From positions 1 through 44,247 of the forward strand of contig DASUKN010000028.1 of assembly GCA_036278715.1 (NCBI GenBank): a stretch of 44,247 nucleotides of DNA, in the 5' to 3' direction. A program made the position numbers and the translations under genes. The notes beneath the pieces were generated by a model. It did not search any database and was not told where the DNA came from. It saw only the letters and a program-made list of their open reading frames with translations. Source of the DNA: Udaeobacter sp025935755. GTDB lineage: Bacteria; Verrucomicrobiota; Verrucomicrobiia; Chthoniobacterales; UBA10450. Numbering within the stretch: position 1 is the stretch's first letter; every line of letters starts with the position of its first letter. Positions 16,730 to 25,625 of this stretch are shown piece by piece.

Positions 16730-18376
16730 ATGAAAAAACAAAAGATCCGATTCGCATTGATATTCCTGGTGCTCGGTTGCATGTCATTTTTGTCGCCAGT
16801 GCGCGCGATCGTACCTGCTCCGGACGGATGCTACCCCAATTTCACGACAGCCGAAGGATGCAATGCGCTTAAGAGCCTCACTACGGGTGCCGCAAATACC
16901 GGAATCGGCTGGTATTCGCTTTTTGGTAACACCACCGGCAGCTATAACACTGCCGTTGGGGCTGGAGCGCTTGACCTCAACACCGCAGACTTCAACACCG
17001 CTCTTGGCGTCGCCGCGCTTTTGCTGAACACCACCGGCACGAACAACACGGCCAATGGAACGGCCGCCCTTGTTTTCAACGATTCGGGCGAGGGAAACAC
17101 CGCCACTGGCGCGTTTTCGATGTACAGCAACACCGCCGGCCAGTTCAACACCGCCAACGGTGAATTCACCCTCTACTTCAACACCATTGGCGAACGCAAC
17201 ACCGCGATCGGTGATAGCGCGCTGTATCAGAACACCGAAGGCAATCGGAACACTGCGGTCGGCAATCCAGCGCTTCTGAGCAACACCACCGGCAACGACA
17301 ACACCGCGATTGGCGCCGGCGCACTTTTCTCAAACAACGCTGATAGGAACACTGCGGTCGGTGCTGACGCGCTCTCGCATAATACCACGGGCAGCGAGAA
17401 CACTGCTACGGGTACCAGCGCGCTTTTCTCCAATACTGTGGGTTTTTTCAACACGGCGGTGGGAGGGCACGCGCTTTCGAATAACACCACTGGCGACCGC
17501 AACACAGCGACCGGCCAGAACGCGCTTGTTAACAATACGGAAGGTGGCTCAAATGTCGCTAATGGCACCAACGCGCTGTCCAGCAACACCACTGGCGATG
17601 ACAACGTGGCCGTCGGAACGGGTGCACTCTCCAGCAATACCACGGGAAGGGACAATACTGCCGTGGGTGACGGAGCAATGCCCAATAACGCAACTGCCAG
17701 CAATAACACCGGCCTCGGCAGTGGTGCACTTTTTGACATCACAAGCGGCAGCAGCAACACAGCAGTCGGGTATCTAGCCCTTTCGCAGAACACCACTGGC
17801 ATCGGTAACATCGCGCTGGGAGCCGATGCAGGAAGCGGTGTCACCACTGCCGACGCCGTGATTTGCATCGGCACTGAAGGTCTGAATGTCAGTCAAAGCT
17901 GTTTTATCGGGAACATTTTCGGCACGACATCGCCGAGCGGAATTCAGGTTCTCGTCAACGCCGACGGTAAACTCGGCACCGTTGTGTCCTCCCGGCGATT
18001 CAAAGAAGAAATCAAACCAATGAGCGAATCGAGCGAACTGCTTTTCTCGCTTCAACCAGTTACCTTTCGGTACAAAAAACAGTTCGATGCGTCCGGCAGC
18101 TCGCAATTCGGACTTGTGGCTGAGGAAGTGGAAAAAGTGAGCCCCGATTTAATCGTGCGAGACAAGGAAGGGAGACCCTACAGCGTGCGGTACGATCAGG
18201 TGAACGCGATGCTGCTGAACGAATTTTTGAAGGAGCATCGAAAAGTCGAGGAACTGGAGTCGCGTCTGTCGCGACAGGAAAAGCAGATGGAAACGATGGC
18301 GGCCAGTTTGCAGAAAGTCAGCGCGCAATTTGAAACGAGGAGGCCAGCTCCGGAAATCGTGGCGAACGATCGATAA
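16730..18376 (+). CDS. NTAVG-repeat fibre protein with C-terminal S74 intramolecular chaperone, long form
   Basis: From ATG at 16730 the protein has 548 residues: signal peptide (to ~A26), Cys34/Cys44 head (PDGCYPNFTTAEGC), about 20 NTAVG-type repeats, linker with CIGTEG and SCFIGNIFG, then the S74 domain with SSRRFK (Ser420-Lys425), FGLVAEEVE and SVRYDQVNAMLLNEFLKEH, and a coiled-coil tail. An in-frame ATG at 16709 and the longer frame to 16655 are possible, but MKKQKIRF matches the MKKQTNTF start of the first paralogue. The number of repeats differs between paralogues, which suggests expansion and contraction within a fixed head-chaperone frame. Confidence 0.9.
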   Translation: MKKQKIRFALIFLVLGCMSFLSPVRAIVPAPDGCYPNFTTAEGCNALKSLTTGAANTGIGWYSLFGNTTGSYNTAVGAGALDLNTADFNTALGVAALLLNTTGTNNTANGTAALVFNDSGEGNTATGAFSMYSNTAGQFNTANGEFTLYFNTIGERNTAIGDSALYQNTEGNRNTAVGNPALLSNTTGNDNTAIGAGALFSNNADRNTAVGADALSHNTTGSENTATGTSALFSNTVGFFNTAVGGHALSNNTTGDRNTATGQNALVNNTEGGSNVANGTNALSSNTTGDDNVAVGTGALSSNTTGRDNTAVGDGAMPNNATASNNTGLGSGALFDITSGSSNTAVGYLALSQNTTGIGNIALGADAGSGVTTADAVICIGTEGLNVSQSCFIGNIFGTTSPSGIQVLVNADGKLGTVVSSRRFKEEIKPMSESSELLFSLQPVTFRYKKQFDASGSSQFGLVAEEVEKVSPDLIVRDKEGRPYSVRYDQVNAMLLNEFLKEHRKVEELESRLSRQEKQMETMAASLQKVSAQFETRRPAPEIVANDR

Positions 18377-18732
18377 GCAACGTGCTGCATCCCGGCACAA
18401 ATCCAAAGGCGGCGGAGCACCGCCGCACTCCAAAGCACTGCGTGCAAAATCGAAGCTAGCAGGCCAGCTCGAGAGATCGTGGCGAACCGAGAATCATGGT
18501 TAGAGGGAATTGCGCGCACGGAGTGCCCGCCGTGGCTTGCCAGACAATCCGCTGCCGATCGATCCTTTCGTCTTACGCCCTTTGGCAGGATGGGCAGTCC
18601 TCTGCACACCGGTCCATTTCCGTCACGGCGTTTTGCTAGGGGCGGTAGTCCGCTGTCCGCGATCCATTCAACCGGACGATTTGATGTCTGTTTGCTTGAC
18701 GAATTCCTCGCGGCTTGTGACTTTCGGTAGGT
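18377..18732. other. Spacer with a palindromic repeat and a copied tail of the upstream gene
   Basis: No plus-strand gene is seen. Near 18411 is a GGCGGCGGAGCACCGCCGC palindrome followed by CACTCCAAA, a variant of the main palindromic repeat. At about 18459-18487 the segment AGGCCAGCTCGAGAGATCGT resembles the 3' end of the preceding fibre gene (AGGCCAGCTCCGGAAATCGT), suggesting a small duplication. The rest is unexplained. A minus-strand frame across it overlaps real genes on both sides and was not accepted. Confidence 0.45.
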
Positions 18733-19146
18733 ATGAAGCTCGAATACACCGATGCGCCTGCTGCTCCGCCGGAGCCGACTACAGGCGACAAGATGCCGTG
18801 CCCCTACTGCGGGCATCTTCTGCCGAAAGATGCCGACCGTTGTGATCAGTGTGATTGGGTGCGCGGCGCTTCGCAAATTGCCGAAGCGAAAGCCAGCGAT
18901 GCTGTCGCAGTGATGTTCAGTCTCGTTCCCGGCCTGGGACACATCTATAAAGGACACATCCTGGCAGGAATTCTCTGGATGATTGGCGCAATCCCCGTTG
19001 GCATCTTTGTTTTGCTTGCTGCATTCGCTTCAGCCGGCTGGGGACTGGGGCTGTTTGTGTTCTATCTCGCCGCGGCAATGCTTCATGCCTACGGGATCGA
19101 TGATCGAGTGGTGCCGCCGAAAGAGGACGAGGGCGAGGAGTATTAG
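18733..19146 (+). CDS. Zinc-ribbon membrane protein, TM2-like
   Basis: The 137-residue protein begins with a cytoplasmic zinc ribbon (CPYCGHLLPKDADRCDQC; four Cys at ~23-41). Two hydrophobic segments follow (~65-87 and ~92-116). The segment AVMFSLVPGLGHIYKGHILAG has the pattern of TM2-domain proteins, and the C-terminal tail is acidic. Function is unknown; zinc-ribbon/TM2 proteins are common small membrane proteins without assigned roles. It follows the fibre genes on the same strand after 356 bp and is convergent with the epimerase gene. Confidence 0.75.
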   Translation: MKLEYTDAPAAPPEPTTGDKMPCPYCGHLLPKDADRCDQCDWVRGASQIAEAKASDAVAVMFSLVPGLGHIYKGHILAGILWMIGAIPVGIFVLLAAFASAGWGLGLFVFYLAAAMLHAYGIDDRVVPPKEDEGEEY

Positions 19147-19191
19147 GCGTTGAAGCGTTAAAACGTGAATCGTCACCAGCTTCGCTGGTCA

Positions 19192-20253
19192 TCACGCAGT
19201 CTGGGCCACAGCGGCGTGAATTTCTTCGATAATATCGTGGAGCCCGTAACGAAATTTCCAGTTGGGATAATGCGTCTGGAACTTTCGCACGTCGCTGATC
19301 CACCAGATGTGGTCGCCGATGCGATTGGTTTCTTCATAGCTCCAGTTTAATTTTTTGCCGCTGATCTGTTCGCACATCTCAATCGCTTCGAGCATGGAAC
19401 AGTTGCTGTGTCGGCCCCCACCGATGTTATAGACTTCGCCCGCACGCGGGCTGCGAATAAATTGCACAAACGCATCCACCAGGTCGGAGCTGTGAATGTT
19501 ATCGCGGACCTGTTTTCCTTTGTAACCGAAAACCCGGTACGGTCTGCCGGTCACGGCGCAAATCATCAAGTAAGAAAGAAAACCGTGCAACTCAGTCCCG
19601 GCATGTGCCGGGCCGGTGAGACAGCCGCCACGAAACGAGACGGTCGGCATTCCGAAATATCGGCCGTATTCCTGGACTAGAACGTCTGCGGCAACTTTCG
19701 ACGCGCCGAAGAGCGAATGCCTGCTGCAATCGATACTCATGGTTTCGGAGATACCGGGCTCGTATTCGTGGCCCGACTCTATTTCCCAGCGTTTATCCAG
19801 CTCCCGCAATGGCAAGGCATTCGGCCTATCCCCGTAGACTTTGTTCGTCGACGTGAAAATGAACGGCGCTTCGGGAGAAAATGTTCGCGCAGCTTCCAGC
19901 AAATTCAGCGTGCCGTTTGCGTTCACACTGAAATCAGTCTGAGGATCGCGGGCAGCCCAGTCGTGTGACGGTTGTGATGCGGTGTGCACGATGGCTTGAA
20001 TTGCTCCGCGATGCTGTTTGAACAAATCCATGATCGCGGCAGCATCGCGAATATCGATGTTGTGATGTTCGTACTCGCGGACGTTCGCGATCAAGTCGTC
20101 GCGGGTTTTCCTGGTGGAAGCTTCGGCGCCAAAAAATTGTGCGCGCATGTCGTTGTCGATCCCAACGACACGCGTGCCGTCTTTTGCAAAACGCCTGACG
20201 CTTTCCGAGCCAATCAATCCCGCAGAACCCGTGACGATAACGATGCGCATCAT
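19192..20253 (-). CDS. NAD-dependent sugar epimerase/dehydratase, SDR family (RfbE-like)
   Basis: The 353-residue protein has the extended-SDR dinucleotide motif (TGSAGLIGS, 8-16), an acidic residue after beta2 (GIDNDMR) and a substrate region with RGGCLTGP and HGFLSYL. These features resemble CDP-paratose/CDP-tyvelose 2-epimerase-type enzymes acting on nucleotide sugars, so a role in surface polysaccharide synthesis is likely. The usual YxxxK catalytic Tyr is Phe182 (HSLFGASK, Lys186). I recall a related subgroup with Phe here, but the exact reaction remains open. The gene lies downstream of pgl on the same strand, with a 130-bp gap. Confidence 0.8.
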   Translation of the reverse strand: MMRIVIVTGSAGLIGSESVRRFAKDGTRVVGIDNDMRAQFFGAEASTRKTRDDLIANVREYEHHNIDIRDAAAIMDLFKQHRGAIQAIVHTASQPSHDWAARDPQTDFSVNANGTLNLLEAARTFSPEAPFIFTSTNKVYGDRPNALPLRELDKRWEIESGHEYEPGISETMSIDCSRHSLFGASKVAADVLVQEYGRYFGMPTVSFRGGCLTGPAHAGTELHGFLSYLMICAVTGRPYRVFGYKGKQVRDNIHSSDLVDAFVQFIRSPRAGEVYNIGGGRHSNCSMLEAIEMCEQISGKKLNWSYEETNRIGDHIWWISDVRKFQTHYPNWKFRYGLHDIIEEIHAAVAQTA

Positions 20254-20383
20254 GTTCTACAAGGGGGCGCTGCTTCTCATCCTTTCTGTCTCGATGTGCA
20301 TCAGTGGTATTGATCCCGGTTCTGAGCTGAAAAGTTGTGACGCAACATGCGCGACGCCTGGAGGCAGCGATTCCTTGTCTGTG

Positions 20384-21082
20384 CTAATCGCCAATCATCC
20401 ATGTCACAGCGCCTGCCATGGGCTTCACTCGCGCGGCGGGAAATTGCTGGTCGCCAGCGAGCACACGCTCGATTAGTTGAGGACTCTTCGACGCGCCAAC
20501 TAAAAACAAAACGTGCCGCGCATCATTGATCAGCGGAAGCGTGAACGTCAATCGCCACGCATCGAGTTTGGGAACGAAGTTTGCGGCGACGCGGCGGGTG
20601 GTCTCGTCCAACGCAGTCGTCCCGGGGAAGAGCGACGCGGTATGCCCATCCGCGCCGAGACCGAGAAGAATCAGATCGTGTCGATACATTGGTTCACCGC
20701 GCTCTGCGGCAAGCGCGTTTAGTTCGTCTTCGTATTCTTGCGCGGCCATTTGCGGATCGATTTCACCGCGCAGACGCATGATCGATTGCTCCGGAACGCC
20801 CGCAGGCACAAACAGGTTTTCGCGAGCCATTCGAAAGTTGCTTTGTGGATTATCCGGCGGCACGCAACGCTCGTCTCCAAACGTAAATCGCACCGACGTC
20901 CACGGAAAATCCTGCGCTTCTATTGCGACCCGCTTGTAGATTGGCGCCGGGGTGTTCCCGCCTGAAAGCGCGATTCGAAACTCGTTTCGTTCGGCGATAG
21001 CCCGACGAGCTTGCTCCAGAATAAATGCAGCGCCGTCGGTAACGAAATTTTGAGTGCGTATGACTTGGGGGGGTGATTTCAC
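20384..21082 (-). CDS. pgl: 6-phosphogluconolactonase
   Basis: The 232-residue protein matches DevB-type 6-phosphogluconolactonase, which hydrolyses 6-phosphogluconolactone to 6-phosphogluconate in the oxidative pentose phosphate pathway. Family motifs are in order: ALSGGNTP (38-45), FTFGDERCVPPDNPQSN (66-82) and LLGLGADGHTASLFPG (139-154). The length is usual. No zwf or gnd gene is next to it in the window. MsrA lies 102 bp upstream on the same strand. Confidence 0.93.
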   Translation of the reverse strand: MKSPPQVIRTQNFVTDGAAFILEQARRAIAERNEFRIALSGGNTPAPIYKRVAIEAQDFPWTSVRFTFGDERCVPPDNPQSNFRMARENLFVPAGVPEQSIMRLRGEIDPQMAAQEYEDELNALAAERGEPMYRHDLILLGLGADGHTASLFPGTTALDETTRRVAANFVPKLDAWRLTFTLPLINDARHVLFLVGASKSPQLIERVLAGDQQFPAARVKPMAGAVTWMIGD

Positions 21083-21184
21083 AGGAATTGCAGATAGATG
21101 TGTGATCGGTAAACGGTGAACCTTATCGCGAGACTAGCTGCAACATCCGATCACCGTTCAACGATCACCCTTCGCGGTCCGTTC

Positions 21185-21661
21185 TCAAACCGCGCAATGC
21201 GACTGGCCACGTTTCTGCAGATAACGCTGGTGATACTCTTCGGCGCGCCAGAAGGTTGGAGCTGGTTCGATCTGTGTAACGATCGGGCGATTGAAACGGC
21301 CGCTTTTCTCCAGTCTTTCTTTCGAATGAATAGCGGCAGCTTGTTGCTCCGGCGAATGATAGAAAATGACCGAGCGATATTGCGTGCCGACATCGGGGCC
21401 CTGCCGGTTCATTGTCGTGGGATTATGATTAGACCAAAAAACATCCAGGAGCTGGTCGTAGCTGACCTGCGACGGATCGAATTCCACCTGCACCACCTCG
21501 GCATGCCCGGTCTTGTCGGTGCAGACATCCTGATATGTCGGAGTATCCTGCGTTCCGCCCGCATACCCGACGCTCGTAGACAAAACACCTTTAATGTTGC
21601 GGAATGCTTCTTCGACACCCCAGAAACATCCCGCACCGAATGTGGCTTCCTCAGTTTGCAT
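21185..21661 (-). CDS. msrA: Peptide methionine-(S)-sulfoxide reductase
   Basis: The protein repairs oxidised methionine. The catalytic motif GAGCFWGVEEAF (Cys12 when started at 21661) and the family segments VGYAGG, TGHAEVVQVEFDP, HNPT and QYRS are all present. A C-terminal Cys (KRGQSHCAV) can act as the resolving residue. ATG at 21661 gives the usual short N terminus (158 residues); ATG at 21679 and a longer frame to 21745 are less typical. It is divergent from the sulfotransferase operon with ~145 bp between starts. Confidence 0.93.
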   Translation of the reverse strand: MQTEEATFGAGCFWGVEEAFRNIKGVLSTSVGYAGGTQDTPTYQDVCTDKTGHAEVVQVEFDPSQVSYDQLLDVFWSNHNPTTMNRQGPDVGTQYRSVIFYHSPEQQAAAIHSKERLEKSGRFNRPIVTQIEPAPTFWRAEEYHQRYLQKRGQSHCAV

Positions 21662-21806
21662 GGAACACGATGAAACCATTGCGCCACGTGCGCAACCAAA
21701 TGCTTGCCGTCGCGGCTTGAATTTGCCTGCACCTGCCTCATTCACATAGTCCTTAAGTCCAATGGCGTTCCGCCGTAATCGCTGCTATTGGAATTGCTTC
21801 AACCAC

Positions 21807-23114
21807 ATGGATAATTCCCCCACGACGCTGCAAAAGATCCGTCCGCAGCTGCCTGTGCGCCTCTTGAATGGATTTGGAGTTCTGCTGGAGAAGACGCGTA
21901 TTCCACCGACCCGGATGTTTGCGGCGGATTTGATTGAGACCGCGAAGCGGCGCTGCGGTCTGGATAATTTCGGGGAGGGGGAATTTTCCGAGGCGCTATC
22001 GCGTCTGCTCGACTCCTGCCAGAACGAGGCGCAGCTCAACCTGGTCGGAAGAATTGCATTAAAGACGGATCTTCTGGAGACTTTGTGCGCACGTCTGCAA
22101 ATGGAACGTGACCGGCAGGTGTATCCGGGCATTACGCGCCAGGAAATCCGCGAACCGCTCTTCATCCTCGGATTGCCTCGCAGTGGTACCAGCGTGTTGC
22201 ACCGGCTCCTCGGAGCAGACCCGAAACATCGGTCTCCTTTGATGTGGGAGGTGAGATCTCCATCTCCACCGACTCGCCATGATGAAAAACGCCGAATTCA
22301 GCGCGCGGCGCAAAGTTGCAATTTCTTTAACTGGCTTGTACCAACATTTCGGGATGCGCACACGGTCGGTGCGGAAGTTCCGCAAGAGTGTGTTAGCCTT
22401 ATGACTCCGACGTTTTTGAGCGATCAGTTCGATGCCATGTACTATGTTCCGTCATATCGCGCATGGTTTTTTCGGCAGGATTTGCGGCCAGCGTACGAAT
22501 ATCATCATCGGTTTCTTCAACATCTGCAGTTTCGGCGAGCTGCTCAGCGGTGGATCTTGAAAGCGCCTACTCACATGTTTGCTTTGCCGGCATTGTTGTC
22601 CGTTTACCCGGATGCGCTCTTTGTGCAGACTCACCGGACGCCAGTTGAGGCGATGGCCTCAGTCTCAAGCCTGATGACAATTCTTCGCAGCGCATTTAGC
22701 GATGCAGTCGATCCATTTGTGGTGTCTCGTGAGGCAATCGATTACTGGTCCGAAACGATGAACAGATTTCTTCGAGAACGCGGTCGGTTGGCGGATAACC
22801 GCATCTGCGACGTTCAACATGATGACATTCGTCGCGAGCCGATTCGTGCAATTCGTCGGATCTACGAGTTTTTTGGCTGGTCACTGTCACGCGAAGCAGA
22901 GCAGAACATGCGTGTTCTCATTGACGGGCAGGCCAGTAGAGAATCCGCCAATCACCGCTATGATTTGTCTCAATTTGGTGCAAACGCGGACGACGTGCTT
23001 GTGGCGTTCGCGCCCTATTGCGAGCGATTTGGTCTGTCGCGCTCGCACATGCAGCAGGGATCACGAGCTCGCAGGTCTTCTGCCATGACCGAACTGCAAC
23101 AGCCCTGGGCATGA
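21807..23114 (+). CDS. Sulfotransferase family protein
   Basis: The 435-residue protein has the PAPS-binding 5'-phosphosulfate loop LGLPRSGTS (~121-129) and the 3'-phosphate-binding segment THRTPVEAMASVSSL (~275-289, with Arg277 and Ser285). It belongs to the broad sulfotransferase_3-like family that moves sulfate from PAPS to a hydroxyl. The substrate is unknown. It is the first gene of a run whose stop and the next start overlap as ATGA. That context (two dehydratases, a methyltransferase and an acyltransferase) suggests a lipid or polyene acceptor. ATG at 21807 was chosen over an ATG at 21762 for fit to the family. Confidence 0.85.
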   Translation: MDNSPTTLQKIRPQLPVRLLNGFGVLLEKTRIPPTRMFAADLIETAKRRCGLDNFGEGEFSEALSRLLDSCQNEAQLNLVGRIALKTDLLETLCARLQMERDRQVYPGITRQEIREPLFILGLPRSGTSVLHRLLGADPKHRSPLMWEVRSPSPPTRHDEKRRIQRAAQSCNFFNWLVPTFRDAHTVGAEVPQECVSLMTPTFLSDQFDAMYYVPSYRAWFFRQDLRPAYEYHHRFLQHLQFRRAAQRWILKAPTHMFALPALLSVYPDALFVQTHRTPVEAMASVSSLMTILRSAFSDAVDPFVVSREAIDYWSETMNRFLRERGRLADNRICDVQHDDIRREPIRAIRRIYEFFGWSLSREAEQNMRVLIDGQASRESANHRYDLSQFGANADDVLVAFAPYCERFGLSRSHMQQGSRARRSSAMTELQQPWA

Positions 23115-23422
23115 CATTCGACGTTTTCCGTGTGATCCACGCTGATCACCCGAGTTTGCCTGGACATTTTCCCGGCGCGCCTCTGGTACCCGGTGTGGTC
23201 ATTCTCGACGAAGTCGTCGCAGCCCTCAGTGAATGGCGGCATGATTCTCAACTCACCGGCGTTCACACAGTGAAGTTTCTCGCGCCACTGAAACCCGAGC
23301 AGCCGTTCACGATTTCGCTTTCCCCAACGGGTGAAGAATCCGGCGACGTCAGCTTTCATTGTCGCGTGAACAAACGCGTGATAGTCGAAGGTCGACTTGC
23401 AGTCCTCTGGACAGCACCATAA
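23111..23422 (+). CDS. Hot-dog 3-hydroxyacyl-ACP dehydratase-like protein (ApeI/FabZ-like)
   Basis: The 103-residue protein is a single short hot-dog fold with the FabZ-type active-site motif HFPGAPLVPGV (His19) followed by ILDEV. Such proteins dehydrate 3-hydroxyacyl-ACP; short versions of the ApeI type occur in aryl-polyene clusters. Its ATG overlaps the sulfotransferase stop codon (ATGA), implying translational coupling. The methyltransferase GTG lies 4 bp past its stop. Confidence 0.8.
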   Translation: MTFDVFRVIHADHPSLPGHFPGAPLVPGVVILDEVVAALSEWRHDSQLTGVHTVKFLAPLKPEQPFTISLSPTGEESGDVSFHCRVNKRVIVEGRLAVLWTAP

Positions 23423-23426
23423 ATCG

Positions 23427-24644
23427 GTGAAAGCCGCCGCATTCGACTCACGCAAATTTGAGGCGGGGCGAAGCGATCCGCGTCTGGCCGAGTGCCTCAA
23501 GGAATTTCCGCCGGCGATATTCAGCGAACGCTTGTATCAGAGTATTGAGCTGATGGAGCGCTACAGCATTGAGCTGGCTGCGGATCTGTTAGGTAAATTG
23601 AATTTGGTCGAACAGCTTGGCGCGTGGCAATCAGTTGATGAGCTTTGTAACGTTTGCAGATTCCAACCGCAGTTCAGGCTGGCGTTAGAGTGGATTTTGG
23701 CGCGCCTGTTGGAGAGCAGCTGCTTACAGATGCGAGACGATGGTGGCACTCGCGCGTTTAGCTTACGAAACCCGCCGTGGAAACCTGATCTCGAATACTG
23801 GCGCGCGCTTGGGGTGCATATCGATCCTTCGAATGCAGCTACGCTGGATCTCTTGGACCACGCAGCCGCTGCTTATCCAGATTCGGCGACGGGCCGGCAA
23901 AGCGCCGACCATAACTTGTTCGGACCTCACGGCATCACGCTCTGGCTCAACTATTTTAACAACCACAATCCGACATACGCAGTAAACAACTGGGTAGGCG
24001 CTGCGGCCGCGGCAGATCGTTTGTCCTTCAGGCCTAGCTTGCGAATTCTCGAAATCGGCGCCGGGGCGGGCAGCGCCACGGAGATTTTGCTCATGCTGCT
24101 GAGCGAGCGCGGCCTTTTGCCCCGGCTTAAGCGCTACGTTGTTACCGAGCCAAATGCTTATTTCCGGCGCTGCAATCAGCGCAAACTGAAGGCGCAACAT
24201 CCGAACCTTCCGCTGGAATGGAACACGCTCGATCTCGACTCATCGTGGAGCGGGCAAGCGGTTGGGTCTGGAGAATTCGATCTCGTATACGCGGTCAACG
24301 TCATGCACGTTTCGAAAAATCTGGTGTTTAGCTTGAACGAAGCGCGCTCGGTGCTTGCTACGGGTGGTTGGTTAATCATAGGAGAGTGTGTGCGGCCGTA
24401 CGATCACCAACCGATGTATCCCGAACTGATGTTTCAAATTTTAGACAGCTTCACCAATGTGGAAACCGACCCGGATTTTCGTCCGAACCCCGGCTTCCTA
24501 ACCGCGCAGCAGTGGCGGCGCGCTTTTTCTCGAGCGGGCTATGCGCGCACGGAGATCGCGCCGGATATCGAGCGAATCCGCGAGATTTACCCGCATTTTT
24601 TCACTGGCGCTATTTGCGGACAAAATATAGGAACCGCAGAATGA
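23427..24644 (+). CDS. SAM-dependent methyltransferase with an N-terminal helical domain
   Basis: The 405-residue protein has a helical N-terminal region (~25-100; RLYQSIELMERYSIELAADL) and a class I SAM-binding fold at ~195-360. Motif I is ILEIGAGAGSATE (~207-219), followed by YVVTEPN and FDLVYAVNVMHV, then a GGWLIIGE strand. The Rossmann part resembles C-methyltransferase domains of polyketide systems. GTG at 23427 follows the previous stop by 4 bp and is preferred to an upstream TTG that overlaps that gene. Its stop overlaps the next ATG (ATGA). In the operon context it could methylate an aryl or acyl intermediate; this is inference. Confidence 0.8.
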   Translation: MKAAAFDSRKFEAGRSDPRLAECLKEFPPAIFSERLYQSIELMERYSIELAADLLGKLNLVEQLGAWQSVDELCNVCRFQPQFRLALEWILARLLESSCLQMRDDGGTRAFSLRNPPWKPDLEYWRALGVHIDPSNAATLDLLDHAAAAYPDSATGRQSADHNLFGPHGITLWLNYFNNHNPTYAVNNWVGAAAAADRLSFRPSLRILEIGAGAGSATEILLMLLSERGLLPRLKRYVVTEPNAYFRRCNQRKLKAQHPNLPLEWNTLDLDSSWSGQAVGSGEFDLVYAVNVMHVSKNLVFSLNEARSVLATGGWLIIGECVRPYDHQPMYPELMFQILDSFTNVETDPDFRPNPGFLTAQQWRRAFSRAGYARTEIAPDIERIREIYPHFFTGAICGQNIGTAE

Positions 24645-25558
24645 TTTCCGAAATTGCCAGTCCAAAGCGTTCGGAAGCGGATCGCTGGGTGAGTGTCCCG
24701 GAGCGCGGGACACCGGTTTCGCTGGGGATGATCGCCTGGGTCGCGGACCGGGTCGGCCGGACGGCAGCAAGGCTCTTGTTGTATCCGATAACAGCCTACT
24801 TTGTGATCACGGCGCATACAGCGCGTCGAGCGTCTTACCCATTCCTCAAGCGCGCGCGTGGTTCAGTCCATTGGTGGAACGTGCTGCGTCATTTTTATTC
24901 TTTTGCCGCTACGATTCTGGACCGCGTTTATTTGCTGCGCGGTGAGTTCGACCGGTTCCGCGTCACCATTCACGGCAAAGACATATTGCAACGTGAAAAC
25001 GGAAGCGGCAAAGGCTGCATCTTGTTAGGCTCGCACCTGGGCAGCTTCGAAGTCTTGCGAGCGCTCGGAGTGATGCACGGTGGATTTTCGCTCAAGGTGC
25101 TCATGAACACCGCGCACAATCAGAATATCAGCAGGTTTTTCGATGCGCTGAATCCCGTGATTGCCGACACAGTGATCGCACCCGACCGGCCGGATAGTTT
25201 GATCAGAGTCAGGGAGAACCTGGATGCGGGATGTTTTGTCGGGATGTTGGGCGATCGCGTTTTCGGCGCTGATAAAACAACGCGCTGTGATTTCCTGGGC
25301 GCGCCTGCCACCCTGCCGGCCGGCCCGATCCTGATTGCTGCGACCATGCACTGCCCGGTCGTTTTATTTTTTGGTCTGTACCGCGGCGGAAATCGTTACG
25401 ACATTTACTTCGAACACTTTGCCGACGAGATCGTAGTGAACCGGGAACATCGCGCTCAGGAAATTCAATCGTGGATGCAACGGTATGTCGCGCGGCTCGA
25501 GCACTACGCCCGAATGGCGCCTTATAACTGGTTCAATTTTTATTCGTTCTGGGATTAG
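24641..25558 (+). CDS. LpxL/HtrB-like lysophospholipid acyltransferase
   Basis: The 305-residue protein has a hydrophobic N-terminal stretch (~42-60) and the acyltransferase HX4E motif in GSHLGSFE (His132, Glu137). A later block GMLGDRVFG and a PAGPILIAA segment are also typical. It would attach an acyl chain, probably from an ACP, to a membrane lipid. Homologous acyltransferases (ApeD type) are part of aryl-polyene clusters. The ATG at 24641 overlaps the methyltransferase stop as ATGA; reading farther upstream in this frame only shadows the methyltransferase. Confidence 0.85.
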   Translation: MISEIASPKRSEADRWVSVPERGTPVSLGMIAWVADRVGRTAARLLLYPITAYFVITAHTARRASYPFLKRARGSVHWWNVLRHFYSFAATILDRVYLLRGEFDRFRVTIHGKDILQRENGSGKGCILLGSHLGSFEVLRALGVMHGGFSLKVLMNTAHNQNISRFFDALNPVIADTVIAPDRPDSLIRVRENLDAGCFVGMLGDRVFGADKTTRCDFLGAPATLPAGPILIAATMHCPVVLFFGLYRGGNRYDIYFEHFADEIVVNREHRAQEIQSWMQRYVARLEHYARMAPYNWFNFYSFWD

Positions 25559-25625
25559 AACTGCCAGCAAACTAAACAGGCTCGATCGTGGAGCTCGACG
25601 GAACGCATGAAAGCGATTCTGAGTA

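Noticed and set aside
14053..18106. Long minus-strand frames opposite the NTAVG repeats
   Set aside because: They arise because the repeated codons of the fibre genes leave the antisense frames open; their products are low-complexity mirror sequences.
18196..18957. 253-residue minus-strand frame across the spacer after the fibre genes
   Set aside because: It overlaps the 3' end of the S74 fibre gene and the start of the zinc-ribbon gene, both well supported, and has no recognisable domain.
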